A DNA stretch of 64,000 nt from Paracoccus versutus (GCF_000763885.1 NZ_JRKO01000004.1:1-64000), one strand, 5' to 3'. Counted from the stretch's first letter, positions 1 to 9,144 are shown. Translations and numbers: made by a program. Notes: generated from the letters alone by a model not told the origin.

Positions 1-2143
1 CGACGGGATCGACCGGCTCGGCGGGCGGGGGCAGCAGGCTGGCCGCGGGCTGGGTCGCGGCCCGCAGCGCCGGCAGTTCCGGCAGCGCGGCCTCTTGCGC
101 CGGCCGGCTGGCGACGCGCGCGGGATCGACGCCCGACAGCAGCAGCCGCACCGGCTCGGTCGCGGCGAACAGCGCCGCCTCGGGGTCGGTGGGCACGCCC
201 AGCGCCGGGCCGATGGCGGCGGTCGCGGCATGGCGCGCGGCTTGCGCGGCCCGCGCCGCCACCCTTTCGGGACTGTCGGTCACGCCCTTGACCAGTTCGG
301 CGGGGGCCGGCGCCTCGGTCACGACCGGATCGTCGGCCAGCAGCATGAACTCGATGCGCCGGTTCGCCTCGCGCCCGGCATCGCTGTCGTTATCGGCGAT
401 GGGCCGGCTTTCGCCATAGCCCTTGGCGGTCATGTTGCGGGTGTCCATCCCGGCCTCGGTCATCGCCGCCAGCACCGCCTGCGAGCGGGCGCGCGACAAT
501 TCGGCGTTGAAGCCCTCGGACCCCTGCGAGTCGGTATGGCCGCCGATCTCGATGCGGAAATCCGCGCAAAGCTTCATCGTCTCGGCCAGAAGCGCCAGGG
601 TCGGTCCCGGATCGCCGGCGATGACGGATTTGTTCGGCTCGAAGCCGATCTCGGATTGCTGCATCGCCGCGTTCAGCCGGTCGACGCATTCGACGCCCGA
701 GGGCAGGCCCAGGAGCGGGTCCATGCGCCGGTCGTAGCGGATCGCCAGCTCATAGCGCGCGCCCGCACCCAGCCGCTGCGCCAGCCGCGCCGCCGCCATG
801 TCCGAGGCGGTCTGGCTGCCCGAGACGCCGCTGATGCGCACCAGCTCGGGCGTCACCTTGGCCTCGCCGCGCACCAGCCCGTCCAGCGCCTCGAGCGCGG
901 CGATGGCGCGCAAGGTCCAGCCCTCGGGGACCGAGGCATCGCTGCGCAGCGCGCTGTCCACCTGGCCGAAACGCGCCCGCGCCAGGCTTTCCACCGCGTC
1001 GCGCATCCGCTCGTCGGTGATGCGGCCGCGCAGGCTGACGCCGCCTGCATCGACCATGGCCGAGAACTCGGCCGGTCCCGCCTGGACCTCGCCGGGTTTT
1101 TCGTGCCGGGCGGCCAGCGTGAAGGCCGGGGGCAGCGCCGCCTCAAGCCGGCCCACCGTCTCGTCGAAGGCTGCCGCCGCGACCTCGGGGGGGGCAAGCA
1201 GCGCCACATCGGTATCCGAGATCGTGACCGAGCCCGCCCCCAGCGCCTCGACGGCGCGGATGGCAGGGACGGCGGCATCGGCCCAATGCGGAGAGGGCGC
1301 GCCCAGGCCCAGCGTGCAGGGCGCCGCGTCCGGCACGCCGGCAGCGCGCCCGGCCTCCAGGATGCGGTCGCGCGCGCTTTCGGTGTCGGCGGCGCAGGCG
1401 TCGAAGCGGGCGCCCGCGCCATCCTTGACGAAGCGCAGGGTAAAGGGCGCGATCACCGGCCGCGGCGCGGTGATGTCGGCGGTCAGCGTCACCGAGGCCG
1501 GCCTGGCGCGGTTCAGCGCCATCTCCAGGTCGCGTTTCTCGCGCGGGCTGTCGGCGATGGCGCGGATCGAGACCGCCCCCGCCGCGATCGAGACCTTGGC
1601 CCGCTTGGCCAGCTGCGCGGCCCTGAGGCCGAAGGCAAAGGCATCCTCCCAAGCCTCGGGAACCGGGTAGTCGGCGCTTTCCATCAGGTCCGAGACCTGG
1701 GCCACGCCGGTCTGGCGCTTCAGCCGCTCGACCAGCGCGGCGCGGTCCAGCGTCGCCGGGACCAGGCCGATGATCGAAACGCCCCGGTCGTTGCGCAAAA
1801 GCTCGATCTCGAAGGCGGGGGTGGCCAGTTCGGCGGCGGCGGCGACCTGCATCCGGTCGATCACCCGGCCGGCATCGACCACGGTTTCGGCGCGCGCGCG
1901 GGCGCGGAAACGCTGCACCTCGTCGGGCGCGATGCCCTCCAGCCGCACCTGCAGGCCGTCGGTGCTGACCTCTACCCATTCGTAATCGGCCAGGGCGGCG
2001 CGCAGATCCTGGGCCGAGCGGGTCTGGATGAAATCCGCGGCCGCGCGGGCGCCCAGGAACGACAGGCCGGCGGCCGCCGCAAGGGCGATCAGGCTGGCGA
2101 CAAGAACAGGGCCACGACGCGCTTGCCGCTGGGGATGAGCCAT
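1..2143 (-). CDS. OmpA-family envelope protein, C-terminus beyond the window
   Basis: Reading from an ATG at 2143, the frame stays open to the window edge (more than 714 residues), so the C-terminus is missing. Residues about 12-32 form one hydrophobic segment after a basic start, so the protein is probably anchored in the inner membrane with a periplasmic body. A long middle part has weak BON-like repeats. An OmpA peptidoglycan-binding domain lies at about residues 500-596, with the typical GHTDSQGS stretch, the R-A-x-A-V helix and a closing NRRIEFML. After it comes a Pro/Ala-rich tail. Length and order are unlike classic OmpA porins, because no beta-barrel is visible. It probably ties an inner-membrane or periplasmic assembly to the cell wall. 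The family call is firm; the exact role is unknown. Confidence 0.8.
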   Translation of the reverse strand, partial: MAHPQRQARRGPVLVASLIALAAAAGLSFLGARAAADFIQTRSAQDLRAALADYEWVEVSTDGLQVRLEGIAPDEVQRFRARARAETVVDAGRVIDRMQVAAAAELATPAFEIELLRNDRGVSIIGLVPATLDRAALVERLKRQTGVAQVSDLMESADYPVPEAWEDAFAFGLRAAQLAKRAKVSIAAGAVSIRAIADSPREKRDLEMALNRARPASVTLTADITAPRPVIAPFTLRFVKDGAGARFDACAADTESARDRILEAGRAAGVPDAAPCTLGLGAPSPHWADAAVPAIRAVEALGAGSVTISDTDVALLAPPEVAAAAFDETVGRLEAALPPAFTLAARHEKPGEVQAGPAEFSAMVDAGGVSLRGRITDERMRDAVESLARARFGQVDSALRSDASVPEGWTLRAIAALEALDGLVRGEAKVTPELVRISGVSGSQTASDMAAARLAQRLGAGARYELAIRYDRRMDPLLGLPSGVECVDRLNAAMQQSEIGFEPNKSVIAGDPGPTLALLAETMKLCADFRIEIGGHTDSQGSEGFNAELSRARSQAVLAAMTEAGMDTRNMTAKGYGESRPIADNDSDAGREANRRIEFMLLADDPVVTEAPAPAELVKGVTDSPERVAARAAQAARHAATAAIGPALGVPTDPEAALFAATEPVRLLLSGVDPARVASRPAQEAALPELPALRAATQPAASLLPPPAEPVDPV

Positions 2144-2205
2144 CCGGGGAACCTTGGGACTGTTACCGACCCGCCGCATGTAAACCCTGCGCCGGGTTTT
2201 CGCAA

Positions 2206-3177
2206 TCAGACCAGCCCCGCCAAGGCAAGAAACAGCGCAACCACCAGCCCGGCGTCGCGGTTGCTGCGAAACAGCCGCAGGCAGCCGGCGCTGTCGGTCA
2301 TGTCGAAGCGCCACAGCTGCCAGGCCAGATGCGCGGCAAAACCGACCACGCCCAGCAGGCCGAAGGTCAGGCCCAGCCCCTGGGGCGCGGCCGCCATCAC
2401 CGCCAGCCCCAGAAGCAGCACCGAGGCGGTGCCGAAGCCCGCCAGCCAGCGCGGCGTGTCGGCGCCGAACAGCCGGGCGGTGGACTTGACGCCGATCAGC
2501 GCGTCGTCCTCGGCATCCTGGTGGGCATAGATGGTGTCGTAGAAGATCGTCCAGGCGATGCCCGACAGATAGGCCAGCACCGGCGCCGGGGCCAGGTTGC
2601 CGGTATGCGCCGCCCAGGCCAGCAGCGCGCCCCAGTTGAAGGCCAGGCCCAGGAAGACCTGCGGCCACCAGGTGAAGCGCTTGGCAAAGGGATAGACCGC
2701 CACCAGCGCCAGCGAGGCCACGCCCAGCGCGATGGCCGCGCCCCCCAGCGTCAGCAGAATGGCAAGGCCGGCCAGCGACTGCGCCACCAGCCAGACCAGC
2801 GCCCCGCGGACCGTCACCTGCCCCGAGGGGATCGGGCGCGAGCGCGTGCGCGCCACCTTGTCGTCGATGTCGCGGTCGGTGATGTCGTTCCAGGTGCAGC
2901 CGGCGCCGCGCATCAGCACCGCGCCCACGCCGCAGGCCACGGCGATCCACAGGTCGCGCCATTCCGGCCCGTCGGCGATCATCGCCAGCCCGATGCCCCA
3001 CCAGCAGGGCAGCAGCAAAAGCCAGGTGCCGATCGGCCGGTCGGCGCGCGACAGGCGCAGCCACGGCCTCCAGTCCGGCGGCGCATGGCGGTCCACCCAA
3101 TTGTCGGGCGGCGCGTCGGCGACGGTGCTTGGGCCCTCTGGCGTCTGCCCCTCTGGCGTCTGACGGTCGGTCTGCAT
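2206..3177 (-). CDS. ubiA: 4-hydroxybenzoate polyprenyltransferase
   Basis: A 323-residue integral membrane prenyltransferase that attaches the polyprenyl tail to 4-hydroxybenzoate in ubiquinone synthesis. The two Asp-rich Mg-diphosphate sites are visible: NDITDRDIDD at about residues 97-106 and DTIYAHQDAEDD at about 214-225. Several hydrophobic helices lie between and after them, and the length is normal for UbiA. The start at 3177 (MQTDRQ) is chosen over an upstream in-frame ATG at 3216, which would run into the divergent rsmE gene. The N-terminus carries a small TPEGQTPEG duplication. It stands alone, with its start only 16 bp from that of rsmE on the opposite strand. Confidence 0.93.
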   Translation of the reverse strand: MQTDRQTPEGQTPEGPSTVADAPPDNWVDRHAPPDWRPWLRLSRADRPIGTWLLLLPCWWGIGLAMIADGPEWRDLWIAVACGVGAVLMRGAGCTWNDITDRDIDDKVARTRSRPIPSGQVTVRGALVWLVAQSLAGLAILLTLGGAAIALGVASLALVAVYPFAKRFTWWPQVFLGLAFNWGALLAWAAHTGNLAPAPVLAYLSGIAWTIFYDTIYAHQDAEDDALIGVKSTARLFGADTPRWLAGFGTASVLLLGLAVMAAAPQGLGLTFGLLGVVGFAAHLAWQLWRFDMTDSAGCLRLFRSNRDAGLVVALFLALAGLV

Positions 3178-3193
3178 TAGGCTGCGCCCCATC

Positions 3194-3913
3194 ATGGCGA
3201 AAATCAGACTGTTCATAGATCACCCGCTGGCCGAGGGACAAGGCGTCGAGCTGAATCCCGACCAGGCGCATTACCTTTCCTCGGTCATGCGGCAGGCCGC
3301 GGGGGACGAGATCCTGGTCTTCAACGGCCGCGACGGCGAATGGCTGGCGCGGATCGAACGCATCGCCAAGCGCGGCGGCGCGCTGGAGGCGCTGCGGCAA
3401 ACCGCGCCGCAGCTGAACCCGCCCGACCTGTGGCTGGTCTTTGCACCGATCAAGAAGGCGCGCACCGATTTCATCGTGGAAAAGGCGGCCGAGATGGGCG
3501 CCGCCCGCATCCTGCCCGTCCAGACCGACCATACCAATTCCGAGCGCATTCGCCAGGACCGCCTGCAAGCCCATGCCGTCGAGGCGGCCGAGCAATGCGG
3601 CGGCACCTATGTCCCCGAGGTCTGCGACCTGGTGCCGCTGTCGCGGCTGCTGGACGGCTGGGACGCCGGGCGGCGCATCCTGTGGGCCGACGAGGCGCTG
3701 GCAGGGCCGGCGCAGGTATTGTCCGGCCTGCCGCGCGGCCCCTGGGCGATTCTCATCGGCCCCGAGGGCGGCTGGTCCGAATCGGAGCGCAGGCGGCTTT
3801 CGGCGATGGATTGCGTCACGCCCGTCGCCCTGGGGCCGCGAATCCTGCGCGCCGATACGGCTGCCGTTGCGTCACTGGCGCTTTGGCAGTCGGCCCTGGG
3901 CGACTGGCGCTGA
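3194..3913 (+). CDS. rsmE: 16S rRNA (uracil1498-N3)-methyltransferase
   Basis: A 239-residue SPOUT-class methyltransferase that methylates U1498 of 16S rRNA using S-adenosylmethionine. The N-terminal PUA-like part has DQAHYLSSVMR. The C-terminal trefoil knot has ILIGPEGGWSESE near residue 190 and LGPRILRADTA at the end, both typical SAM-knot loops. The size fits the family. It is transcribed divergently from ubiA with 16 bp between start codons, so the two promoters must overlap each other's 5' ends. The region before the ATG has no strong ribosome-binding site. Confidence 0.94.
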   Translation: MAKIRLFIDHPLAEGQGVELNPDQAHYLSSVMRQAAGDEILVFNGRDGEWLARIERIAKRGGALEALRQTAPQLNPPDLWLVFAPIKKARTDFIVEKAAEMGAARILPVQTDHTNSERIRQDRLQAHAVEAAEQCGGTYVPEVCDLVPLSRLLDGWDAGRRILWADEALAGPAQVLSGLPRGPWAILIGPEGGWSESERRRLSAMDCVTPVALGPRILRADTAAVASLALWQSALGDWR

Positions 3914-4040
3914 ACGATCCGGTCTGAAACGCGCAATCTTCCCGCTGGAAACCGGCTCCGCGCGGGAGAATATTGCACCGCAGCATGATTTCCAGGCCCT
4001 TGCCGCAAAAAGTCAGGAATTCCGGTCTCTTATGCACAAG

Positions 4041-4051
4041 CTGCATGGCAG
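4041..4051. promoter_or_regulatory. CTGCATGGCAG palindrome upstream of a DUF1127 gene
   Basis: Imperfect palindrome CTGC-ATG-GCAG, 101 bp before the DUF1127 start at 4153. The same CTGCATNGCAG core occurs before the other two DUF1127 genes of the window (7428 and 48888). It is a candidate operator for a common regulator; no binding protein can be named from the sequence. Confidence 0.45.
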
Positions 4052-4152
4052 AGATGCCGGTTTGTCCGTGGTTTTCGCAAACTGCCCGGCCTATATGCTG
4101 ATGCATCAACGAAGCGCCCGATGAGCGGGCAATGATCTCAAGGTGAAAAACT

Positions 4153-4347
4153 ATGTCGGCGATTGACACGAACCGCATCCATGGCGGGGCGGGCTCTATC
4201 GGTATTGGCTCGAAAATCTGGGCGACGCTGTCGGCCTGGAACGATGCGCGGGTGACACGGAACGCGCTGAGCCGTCTTTCGGATCGCGAGCTGGACGATA
4301 TCGGTCTGTGCCGCGGCGATATCGAACGGATTGCGCGCGCCCGCTAA
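4153..4347 (+). CDS. DUF1127 small protein (copy 1 of 3)
   Basis: A 64-residue basic protein. It ends in the DUF1127 signature: an Arg/Leu-rich helix, then LSDRELDDIGLCRGDIERIA. An AAGGTG ribosome-binding site lies 7 nt before the ATG. DUF1127 proteins in alphaproteobacteria are small, stress-induced or regulator-controlled proteins; the R. sphaeroides member CcaF1 binds RNA and affects sRNA maturation. The gene stands alone between rsmE and prmA and ends in a good terminator, so it is a single-gene transcript. Whether this copy binds RNA is inference from the family. Confidence 0.85.
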   Translation: MSAIDTNRIHGGAGSIGIGSKIWATLSAWNDARVTRNALSRLSDRELDDIGLCRGDIERIARAR

Positions 4348-4422
4348 GCAGCGGTTGAAGACGCGAAAACGGCTGCGGCAAGCCCGCAGGCCCTTTCCCG
4401 GCCCGGATGGGCAAGACGAATA

Positions 4423-4448
4423 GGCGGCCCCGCAAGGCCGCCTTCAGT
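4423..4448 (+). terminator. Rho-independent terminator after DUF1127 copy 1
   Basis: Perfect 7-bp stem GGCGGCC (4423-4429) / GGCCGCC (4436-4442), loop CCGCAA, followed by TTCAGTATTTT. It lies 75 bp after the stop. Confidence 0.7.
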
Positions 4449-4473
4449 ATTTTCGGCCGGGCGCTTGCGGCGA

Positions 4474-5343
4474 TCAGTCGCGCCGGACGACCAGGGTGGA
4501 CCATTCGCCCAGGTCGTCGCGCCGCTCCAGCGCCAACCCGCCCGCCGCATAGGCCGCGATCACCTCATCCGCCTGGGTGGCGAGGATGCCCGACAGGATC
4601 GCCCTGCCGCCCGGCGCGACATGGCGCGCCATGTCCGGCACCAGGTCGATCAGCGGCTGCTTCAGGATATTGGCAAAGACCAGTTCGAAAGGCGCCGCAT
4701 TCTCGATCAGCGGATGGTCGAAGCCCACCGCCTCGACGCATTCGACGCGCCCGTCCAGCCCGTTGGCGATGACATTGGCGCGGGCCACGTCCACCGCCTG
4801 CGGGTCGATGTCGCCGGCCAGCACGATCACCGGGAACGCCCGCGCCGCCGCCATGGCCAGGACCGCCGTGCCGCAGCCGACATCGACGATGCGCCGCGGC
4901 GCGGCGCCCTCGGCGATCATGCGGTCCAGCGCCAGCAGGCAGCCCTTGGTCGTGGCGTGATGGCCGGTGCCGAAGGCCATCGCCGCCTCGATCAGCAGCG
5001 CCTCGGCGCCCTCGGGCACCTTGTCGGCGTCATGGCCGCCATGGACGAAGAAGCGCCCGGCCTCGACCGGCGTGAGTTCGCGCCGGACATGGGCGACCCA
5101 GTCCACCTCGGGCAGTTCCGAGACCGCAAAGGGCGGCGCGTCCCAGGCGGCGGCCAGCAGCGCCAGCCCCACCTCGTCCGGGGCCTCGGTGAAGTAAAGC
5201 CCCACCTCCCAGCGGTCCGAGCCATCCTCGATCTCGAAGACGCCGCTGCCGACGGGCTCGGGGGTCAGATCCTCGCCCGCCTCGGCAAGCGCCTCGGCCG
5301 CCTCGCGGCCTTTGGTGTGGGTCAGCGCGGTCCAGGTCGCCAT
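4474..5343 (-). CDS. prmA: Ribosomal protein L11 methyltransferase
   Basis: A 289-residue class I SAM-dependent methyltransferase that trimethylates ribosomal protein L11. The N-terminal substrate-binding part is followed by the family motif AFGTGHHATT (about residue 145), the SAM loop DVGCGTAVLAM (about 172) and the catalytic-region FANILKQPL (about 232). It directly follows msrA: the msrA TGA (5344-5346) touches the prmA ATG (5341-5343), so the pair is one operon. Confidence 0.95.
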   Translation of the reverse strand: MATWTALTHTKGREAAEALAEAGEDLTPEPVGSGVFEIEDGSDRWEVGLYFTEAPDEVGLALLAAAWDAPPFAVSELPEVDWVAHVRRELTPVEAGRFFVHGGHDADKVPEGAEALLIEAAMAFGTGHHATTKGCLLALDRMIAEGAAPRRIVDVGCGTAVLAMAAARAFPVIVLAGDIDPQAVDVARANVIANGLDGRVECVEAVGFDHPLIENAAPFELVFANILKQPLIDLVPDMARHVAPGGRAILSGILATQADEVIAAYAAGGLALERRDDLGEWSTLVVRRD

Positions 5344-5928
5344 TCAATATCCCTCGGCTGTATCGGTCAGCGGGGCTTTGACACCCGTGCCGCGCAAGCC
5401 GCAATAGCCATTCGGATAACGGTCCAGATATTGCTGGTGGTCGTCCTCGGCCCGCCAGAAGGGACCGGCGGGGATGATCTGCGTGGTGATGTCGGGATAG
5501 CCCTGCACCGCCAGCCGGTTGCCGTAATCGGCCTTGCTGAGCTCCGCCGCCGCCTTCTGGCTGTCGTTGAACACCATGATGAGCGAGCGGTATTGCGAAC
5601 CCACGTCGTTGCCCTGGCGGTTGCCCTGGGTCGGGTCGTGGTTTTCCCAGAAGATCTGCAACAGCCGCTCATAGCTGACGCGCGAGCTGTCATAGACCAC
5701 GCGCACCACCTCGGCATGGCCGGTGCCGCCGGCGCAGACCTGCTTGTAGCTCGGGTTCTCGGCCGTGCCGCCGGCAAAGCCGACCTCGGTCAGCCAGACG
5801 CCCTCCTGCTGCCAGAACAGCCGCTCGACGCCCCAGTAACAGCCCATGCCGAAGATCGCCTGGTCATAGCCTTTCGGCATTTCGGCATCCAGCGGCCGGC
5901 CGAAGATCCTGTGGATGGGGGCGCTCAT
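5344..5928 (-). CDS. msrA: Peptide methionine (S)-S-oxide reductase
   Basis: A 194-residue enzyme that repairs S-methionine sulfoxide in proteins. The active-site motif reads GCYWGVE (about residues 28-34), with Tyr where most family members have Phe (GCFWG); the catalytic Cys is present. Other family blocks are visible: AGGTGHAEVV, a DPTQGNRQGNDVGSQYRS stretch and a C-terminal YCGLRG that supplies a resolving Cys. Start 5928 (MSAPIH) matches the usual N-terminus; an in-frame ATG at 5946 is less likely. First gene of an msrA-prmA operon, divergent from the P1 peptidase gene. Confidence 0.94.
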   Translation of the reverse strand: MSAPIHRIFGRPLDAEMPKGYDQAIFGMGCYWGVERLFWQQEGVWLTEVGFAGGTAENPSYKQVCAGGTGHAEVVRVVYDSSRVSYERLLQIFWENHDPTQGNRQGNDVGSQYRSLIMVFNDSQKAAAELSKADYGNRLAVQGYPDITTQIIPAGPFWRAEDDHQQYLDRYPNGYCGLRGTGVKAPLTDTAEGY

Positions 5929-6067
5929 GGTGCAGTCCTTTCGCATGTCCTGCCGCATTAGGTAGGCGCGGCGGTCCGACCGTGCAACGCCGGAATGCGG
6001 GCGCGGGTTGCGGCCGGGGGCGCGCGTCGTGCAGATTGCAGGTCGATCCCCCTCGCAGGAGACCCCG

Positions 6068-7051
6068 ATGCGACCCGGACCGCGAAACCTGATCACCGAT
6101 GTCGCCGGCCTGCGGGTCGGCAATGCCCGCGACGACGCCCTGCGCTCGGGTGCGACGGTGCTGCTTGGCGAGGCGCCCTTCGCCTGCGGCTTCAACGTCA
6201 TGGGCGGCGCCCCCGGCACGCGCGAGACCGAGCTGCTGGCCCCCGACAAGCTGGTGCAGGGGGTGGACGCGCTGGTGCTGTCGGGCGGCTCGGCCTTTGG
6301 CCTGGCCGCCTGCGACGGCGTCTCGGACGGGTTGCGCGCCATGGGCCGCGGTTTCGAGATCGGGCCGGTGCGGGTGCCCATCGTGCCCGGCGCCATCGTC
6401 TTCGACCTGCTGAACGGCGGCGACAAGGATTGGGGCGCCAACCCCTATCCCGGACTGGGCCGTGCGGCGCTGGAGGCCGCCGGGGCCGATTTCGCCCTGG
6501 GCAGCGAGGGCGCGGGCACCGGCGCGATGACGCATCGCTGGAAGGGCGGGCTCGGCTCGGCCTCGGCAATGCTGGAGGGCGGCATCACCGTCGGCGCGCT
6601 GGTGGTGGTGAACGCGCTGGGATCGGTGACGGCGGGCGAGTCCCGGCAGTTCTGGGCCGCGCCCTGGGAGCTGGGGGACGAATTCGGCGGGCTGGGCCTA
6701 GCCGGCCCCTACCCGGCCGGGCATGAGCCAAGCCCGGCGAAACGGCTGGGCGAGGCCACGACCATCGCCATCGTCGCCACCGATGCGGCGCTCGACAAGG
6801 CCGGGCTGACGCGGCTGGCGACGGCGGCGCAGGACGGCATGGCCCGCGCCATCGTGCCCAGCCACACGCCCTTCGACGGCGACCTGGTCTTTGCCGTCTC
6901 GACGGGGGCCAAGCCCCTGCCCGATCCGGCGCTGTCGCCGTTCCTGCTGGGCCATGCCGCCGCCTGCACGCTGGCCCGCGCCATCGCGCGCGGCGTCCAT
7001 GCGGCAAGCCCGCGGCCGGGCGACCTGCAACCCTGCTGGCGCGAGGGGTAA
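6068..7051 (+). CDS. P1 family (S58, DmpA-like) peptidase
   Basis: A 327-residue protein of the DmpA/P1 N-terminal-nucleophile family. Members are self-cleaving aminopeptidases or amidases. Family blocks include ITDVAGLRVGNA at the start, VLSGGSAFGLAA (about residue 77), GSEGAGTGAMTHRWKGGLG (about 142) and GALVVVNALGSVTAG, the region of the autocleavage site. The start at 6068 is set by a CAGGAGAC ribosome-binding site just upstream; longer in-frame starts would lie in the msrA promoter region. The substrate cannot be read from the sequence. No operon partner on the same strand. Confidence 0.85.
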   Translation: MRPGPRNLITDVAGLRVGNARDDALRSGATVLLGEAPFACGFNVMGGAPGTRETELLAPDKLVQGVDALVLSGGSAFGLAACDGVSDGLRAMGRGFEIGPVRVPIVPGAIVFDLLNGGDKDWGANPYPGLGRAALEAAGADFALGSEGAGTGAMTHRWKGGLGSASAMLEGGITVGALVVVNALGSVTAGESRQFWAAPWELGDEFGGLGLAGPYPAGHEPSPAKRLGEATTIAIVATDAALDKAGLTRLATAAQDGMARAIVPSHTPFDGDLVFAVSTGAKPLPDPALSPFLLGHAAACTLARAIARGVHAASPRPGDLQPCWREG

Positions 7052-7113
7052 TTCCGCCAGCAGGGCGAATCGAAGGGATCAACCCGCCGGGCGCATCGTC
7101 GCGCCCGCGCCGG

Positions 7114-7335
7114 TCAGAACCAGATGCGGTCGCTGAAGACGTATTGCACGATCCGGTCGCGGGTCAGGCCCATCTTGGCCAGTTCGGCGTCGGATTTCGC
7201 CTTCAGAACCTCGATCTCGGCGCGGCGCGACTGCTGGCGGATATAGGCCTCGGTCCCGCGCGCCAGCCAGTCGCGAAAGCCGGAATACAGCGCCGCGAGA
7301 CCGATCCGAGGACGATTGCTTGCAATGATAGCCAT
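7114..7335 (-). CDS. DUF1127-like small protein (copy 2 of 3)
   Basis: A 73-residue basic protein. The second half has the DUF1127 pattern, an Arg/Glu-rich helix followed by KSDAELAKMGLTRDRI, then an aromatic tail ending in RIWF. The start at 7335 is set by a GAAAGGG ribosome-binding site 7 nt upstream; the same frame stays open to 7572 but shows no family match there. The gene is convergent with the P1 peptidase gene and stands alone. It carries the shared palindrome 93 bp upstream. It is more diverged from the family than the other two copies, so the call is a little less sure. Confidence 0.75.
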   Translation of the reverse strand: MAIIASNRPRIGLAALYSGFRDWLARGTEAYIRQQSRRAEIEVLKAKSDAELAKMGLTRDRIVQYVFSDRIWF

Positions 7336-7427
7336 GGGAAACCCTTTCGGTATTGGCGAATGGTTTCCTCCCCTGCCGTTCAATCTAGGGCGGTTTCGCC
7401 CAGCCCGCCATGGCATCTTTTGCAACG

Positions 7428-7438
7428 CTGCATTGCAG
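7428..7438. promoter_or_regulatory. CTGCATTGCAG palindrome upstream of DUF1127 copy 2
   Basis: GCTGCA-T-TGCAGC is a perfect odd palindrome containing CTGCATTGCAG, 93 bp before the minus-strand start at 7335. It is the second of three copies of the same core, each at a similar distance from a DUF1127 gene. Confidence 0.45.
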
Positions 7439-7626
7439 CATGGGCGTGGCCGGCCGCGCGACGCAAAGGCGGTCGGCCCGGCATGGCCGGCGCCGCCCGG
7501 CGCAAGGTCTGCGCCAGACCCAGGGCGGCCCCGGCGGAATCCGTCGACCGAACGGAATGCGCTTTCCCCCAAGGGCTTCGGCCATTATACGGTTCGCGGC
7601 ATTCATGACCGCAAGGGGTAAGCACA

Positions 7627-8919
7627 ATGGCCAATGTGGTGGTCGTCGGCGCGCAATGGGGCGACGAAGGCAAGGGCAAGATCGTCGACTGGCTGTCGGA
7701 ACGCGCCGATGTGATCGCGCGCTTCCAGGGCGGCCACAACGCCGGCCACACGCTGGTCATCGGCAACCAGGTCTTCAAGCTGTCGCTCCTGCCCTCGGGC
7801 ATCGTGCGCAAGGGCAAGATGGCGGTCATCGGCAATGGCGTGGTGCTGGACCCCTGGGCGCTGTTTTCGGAAATCGACAAGCTCGCCGCGCAGGGGGTCG
7901 AGATCTCGCCCGCCAACCTGATGATCGCCGAGAATACGCCGCTGATCCTGCCGCTGCACCAGGATCTCGACAAGCTGCGCGAAGAGGCCGCGGGCGCCAG
8001 CAAGATCGGCACCACCGGCCGCGGCATCGGCCCGGCCTATGAGGACAAGGTCGGCCGCCGCACCATCCGCGTCGCCGACCTGGGCGACGAAGAGACGCTG
8101 GATTCGCGCCTCGACCGCCTGCTGGCCCATCACGACGCGCTGCGCCAGGGCCTGGACGCCGCGCCCATCGACCGGGCGGAACTGCGCGCAAAGCTGCTGG
8201 AGATCGCGCCGAAGCTGCTGCAATACGCCCAGCCGGTGTGGAAGGTGATGAACGACTACCGCAAGGCCGGCAAGCGCATCCTGTTCGAGGGCGCGCAGGG
8301 CAGCCTGCTGGACATCGACTTCGGCACCTACCCCTATGTGACCAGCTCGACCACCATGTCGGGCATGGCGGCCAGCGGCACCGGGCTCGGCCCCTCGGCG
8401 ATCGGCTTCGTGCTGGGCATCGTCAAGGCCTATACCACCCGCGTCGGCGAAGGCCCGTTCCCGACCGAACTCGACGATGCCGACGGCCAGCGCCTGGGTG
8501 AGCGCGGCCACGAATTCGGCACCGTCACCGGGCGCAAGCGCCGCTGCGGCTGGTTCGACGCGGTGCTGGTGCGCCAGACCTGCGCCATTTCCGGCGTGGA
8601 CGGCATCGCGCTGACCAAGCTCGACGTGCTGGACGGGTTCCAGACGCTCAAGATCTGCACCGGCTATCAGGTGGACGGCCAGCATTACGACCACCTGCCC
8701 ACCGCCGCCTCGCTGCAGGCCAGGGCGACCCCCGTCTACGAGGAGATGGAGGGCTGGCAGGAATCGACCCAGGGCGCGCGCAGCTGGGCCGACCTGCCCG
8801 CCAATGCGATCAAATACGTCCGCCGCATCGAAGAGCTGATCCAGTGCCCCGTCGCGCTGCTCTCGACCTCGCCCGAGCGCGACGATACCATCCTCGTGAC
8901 CGACCCCTTCGCGGACTGA
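7627..8919 (+). CDS. purA: Adenylosuccinate synthetase
   Basis: A 430-residue GTP-dependent ligase that joins IMP and aspartate in AMP synthesis. The N-terminus [17 protein letters not shown] is the family P-loop. GGHNAGHT (about residue 38), [14 protein letters not shown] (about 126) and the C-terminal LTKLDVLDG (about 327) are all in place. An AAGGGG ribosome-binding site precedes the ATG. The length is normal. A DUF2842 gene follows after 12 bp and is probably co-transcribed. Confidence 0.98.
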   Translation: MANVVVVGAQWGDEGKGKIVDWLSERADVIARFQGGHNAGHTLVIGNQVFKLSLLPSGIVRKGKMAVIGNGVVLDPWALFSEIDKLAAQGVEISPANLMIAENTPLILPLHQDLDKLREEAAGASKIGTTGRGIGPAYEDKVGRRTIRVADLGDEETLDSRLDRLLAHHDALRQGLDAAPIDRAELRAKLLEIAPKLLQYAQPVWKVMNDYRKAGKRILFEGAQGSLLDIDFGTYPYVTSSTTMSGMAASGTGLGPSAIGFVLGIVKAYTTRVGEGPFPTELDDADGQRLGERGHEFGTVTGRKRRCGWFDAVLVRQTCAISGVDGIALTKLDVLDGFQTLKICTGYQVDGQHYDHLPTAASLQARATPVYEEMEGWQESTQGARSWADLPANAIKYVRRIEELIQCPVALLSTSPERDDTILVTDPFAD

Positions 8920-8931
8920 CCCGGACAGGAC

Positions 8932-9144
8932 ATGGACCTCAAGACGCGCAAACGCTGGTCGCTGGTGATCCTGCTGGTCGGGCTGCCGCTCTATATCTTG
9001 GTGGCGGTCAGCCTGGTGAACTGGATGGACCGCACCTGGGGCCGCCAGCCGATCCTGGTCGAGCTTGCGGTCTATGTCGCCCTGGGCATCCTCTGGGCCC
9101 TGCCCTTCCGCAAGGTCTTCACCGGCATCGGCAAGGGCGAATGA
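8932..9144 (+). CDS. DUF2842 two-helix membrane protein
   Basis: A 70-residue protein with two hydrophobic helices (about residues 9-30 and 40-58), ending in LPFRKVFTGIGKGE. This is the DUF2842 pattern found in Rhodobacteraceae; the function is unknown. It lies 12 bp after purA, and its stop overlaps the next start in ATGA, so it is translated with the thiamine diphosphokinase gene. Confidence 0.8.
   Translation: MDLKTRKRWSLVILLVGLPLYILVAVSLVNWMDRTWGRQPILVELAVYVALGILWALPFRKVFTGIGKGE

Noticed and set aside
95..2530. Long plus-strand open frame of 811 codons
   Set aside because: It lies antisense to the OmpA-domain gene and ubiA, is rich in Arg, Gly and His as GC-rich shadow frames are, and has no motif.
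7040..7112. Hairpin GGGCGC-ATCGTC-GCGCCC as terminator between the P1 peptidase and DUF1127 copy 2
   Set aside because: The stem pairs, but no T-run follows on either strand, so termination cannot be supported.
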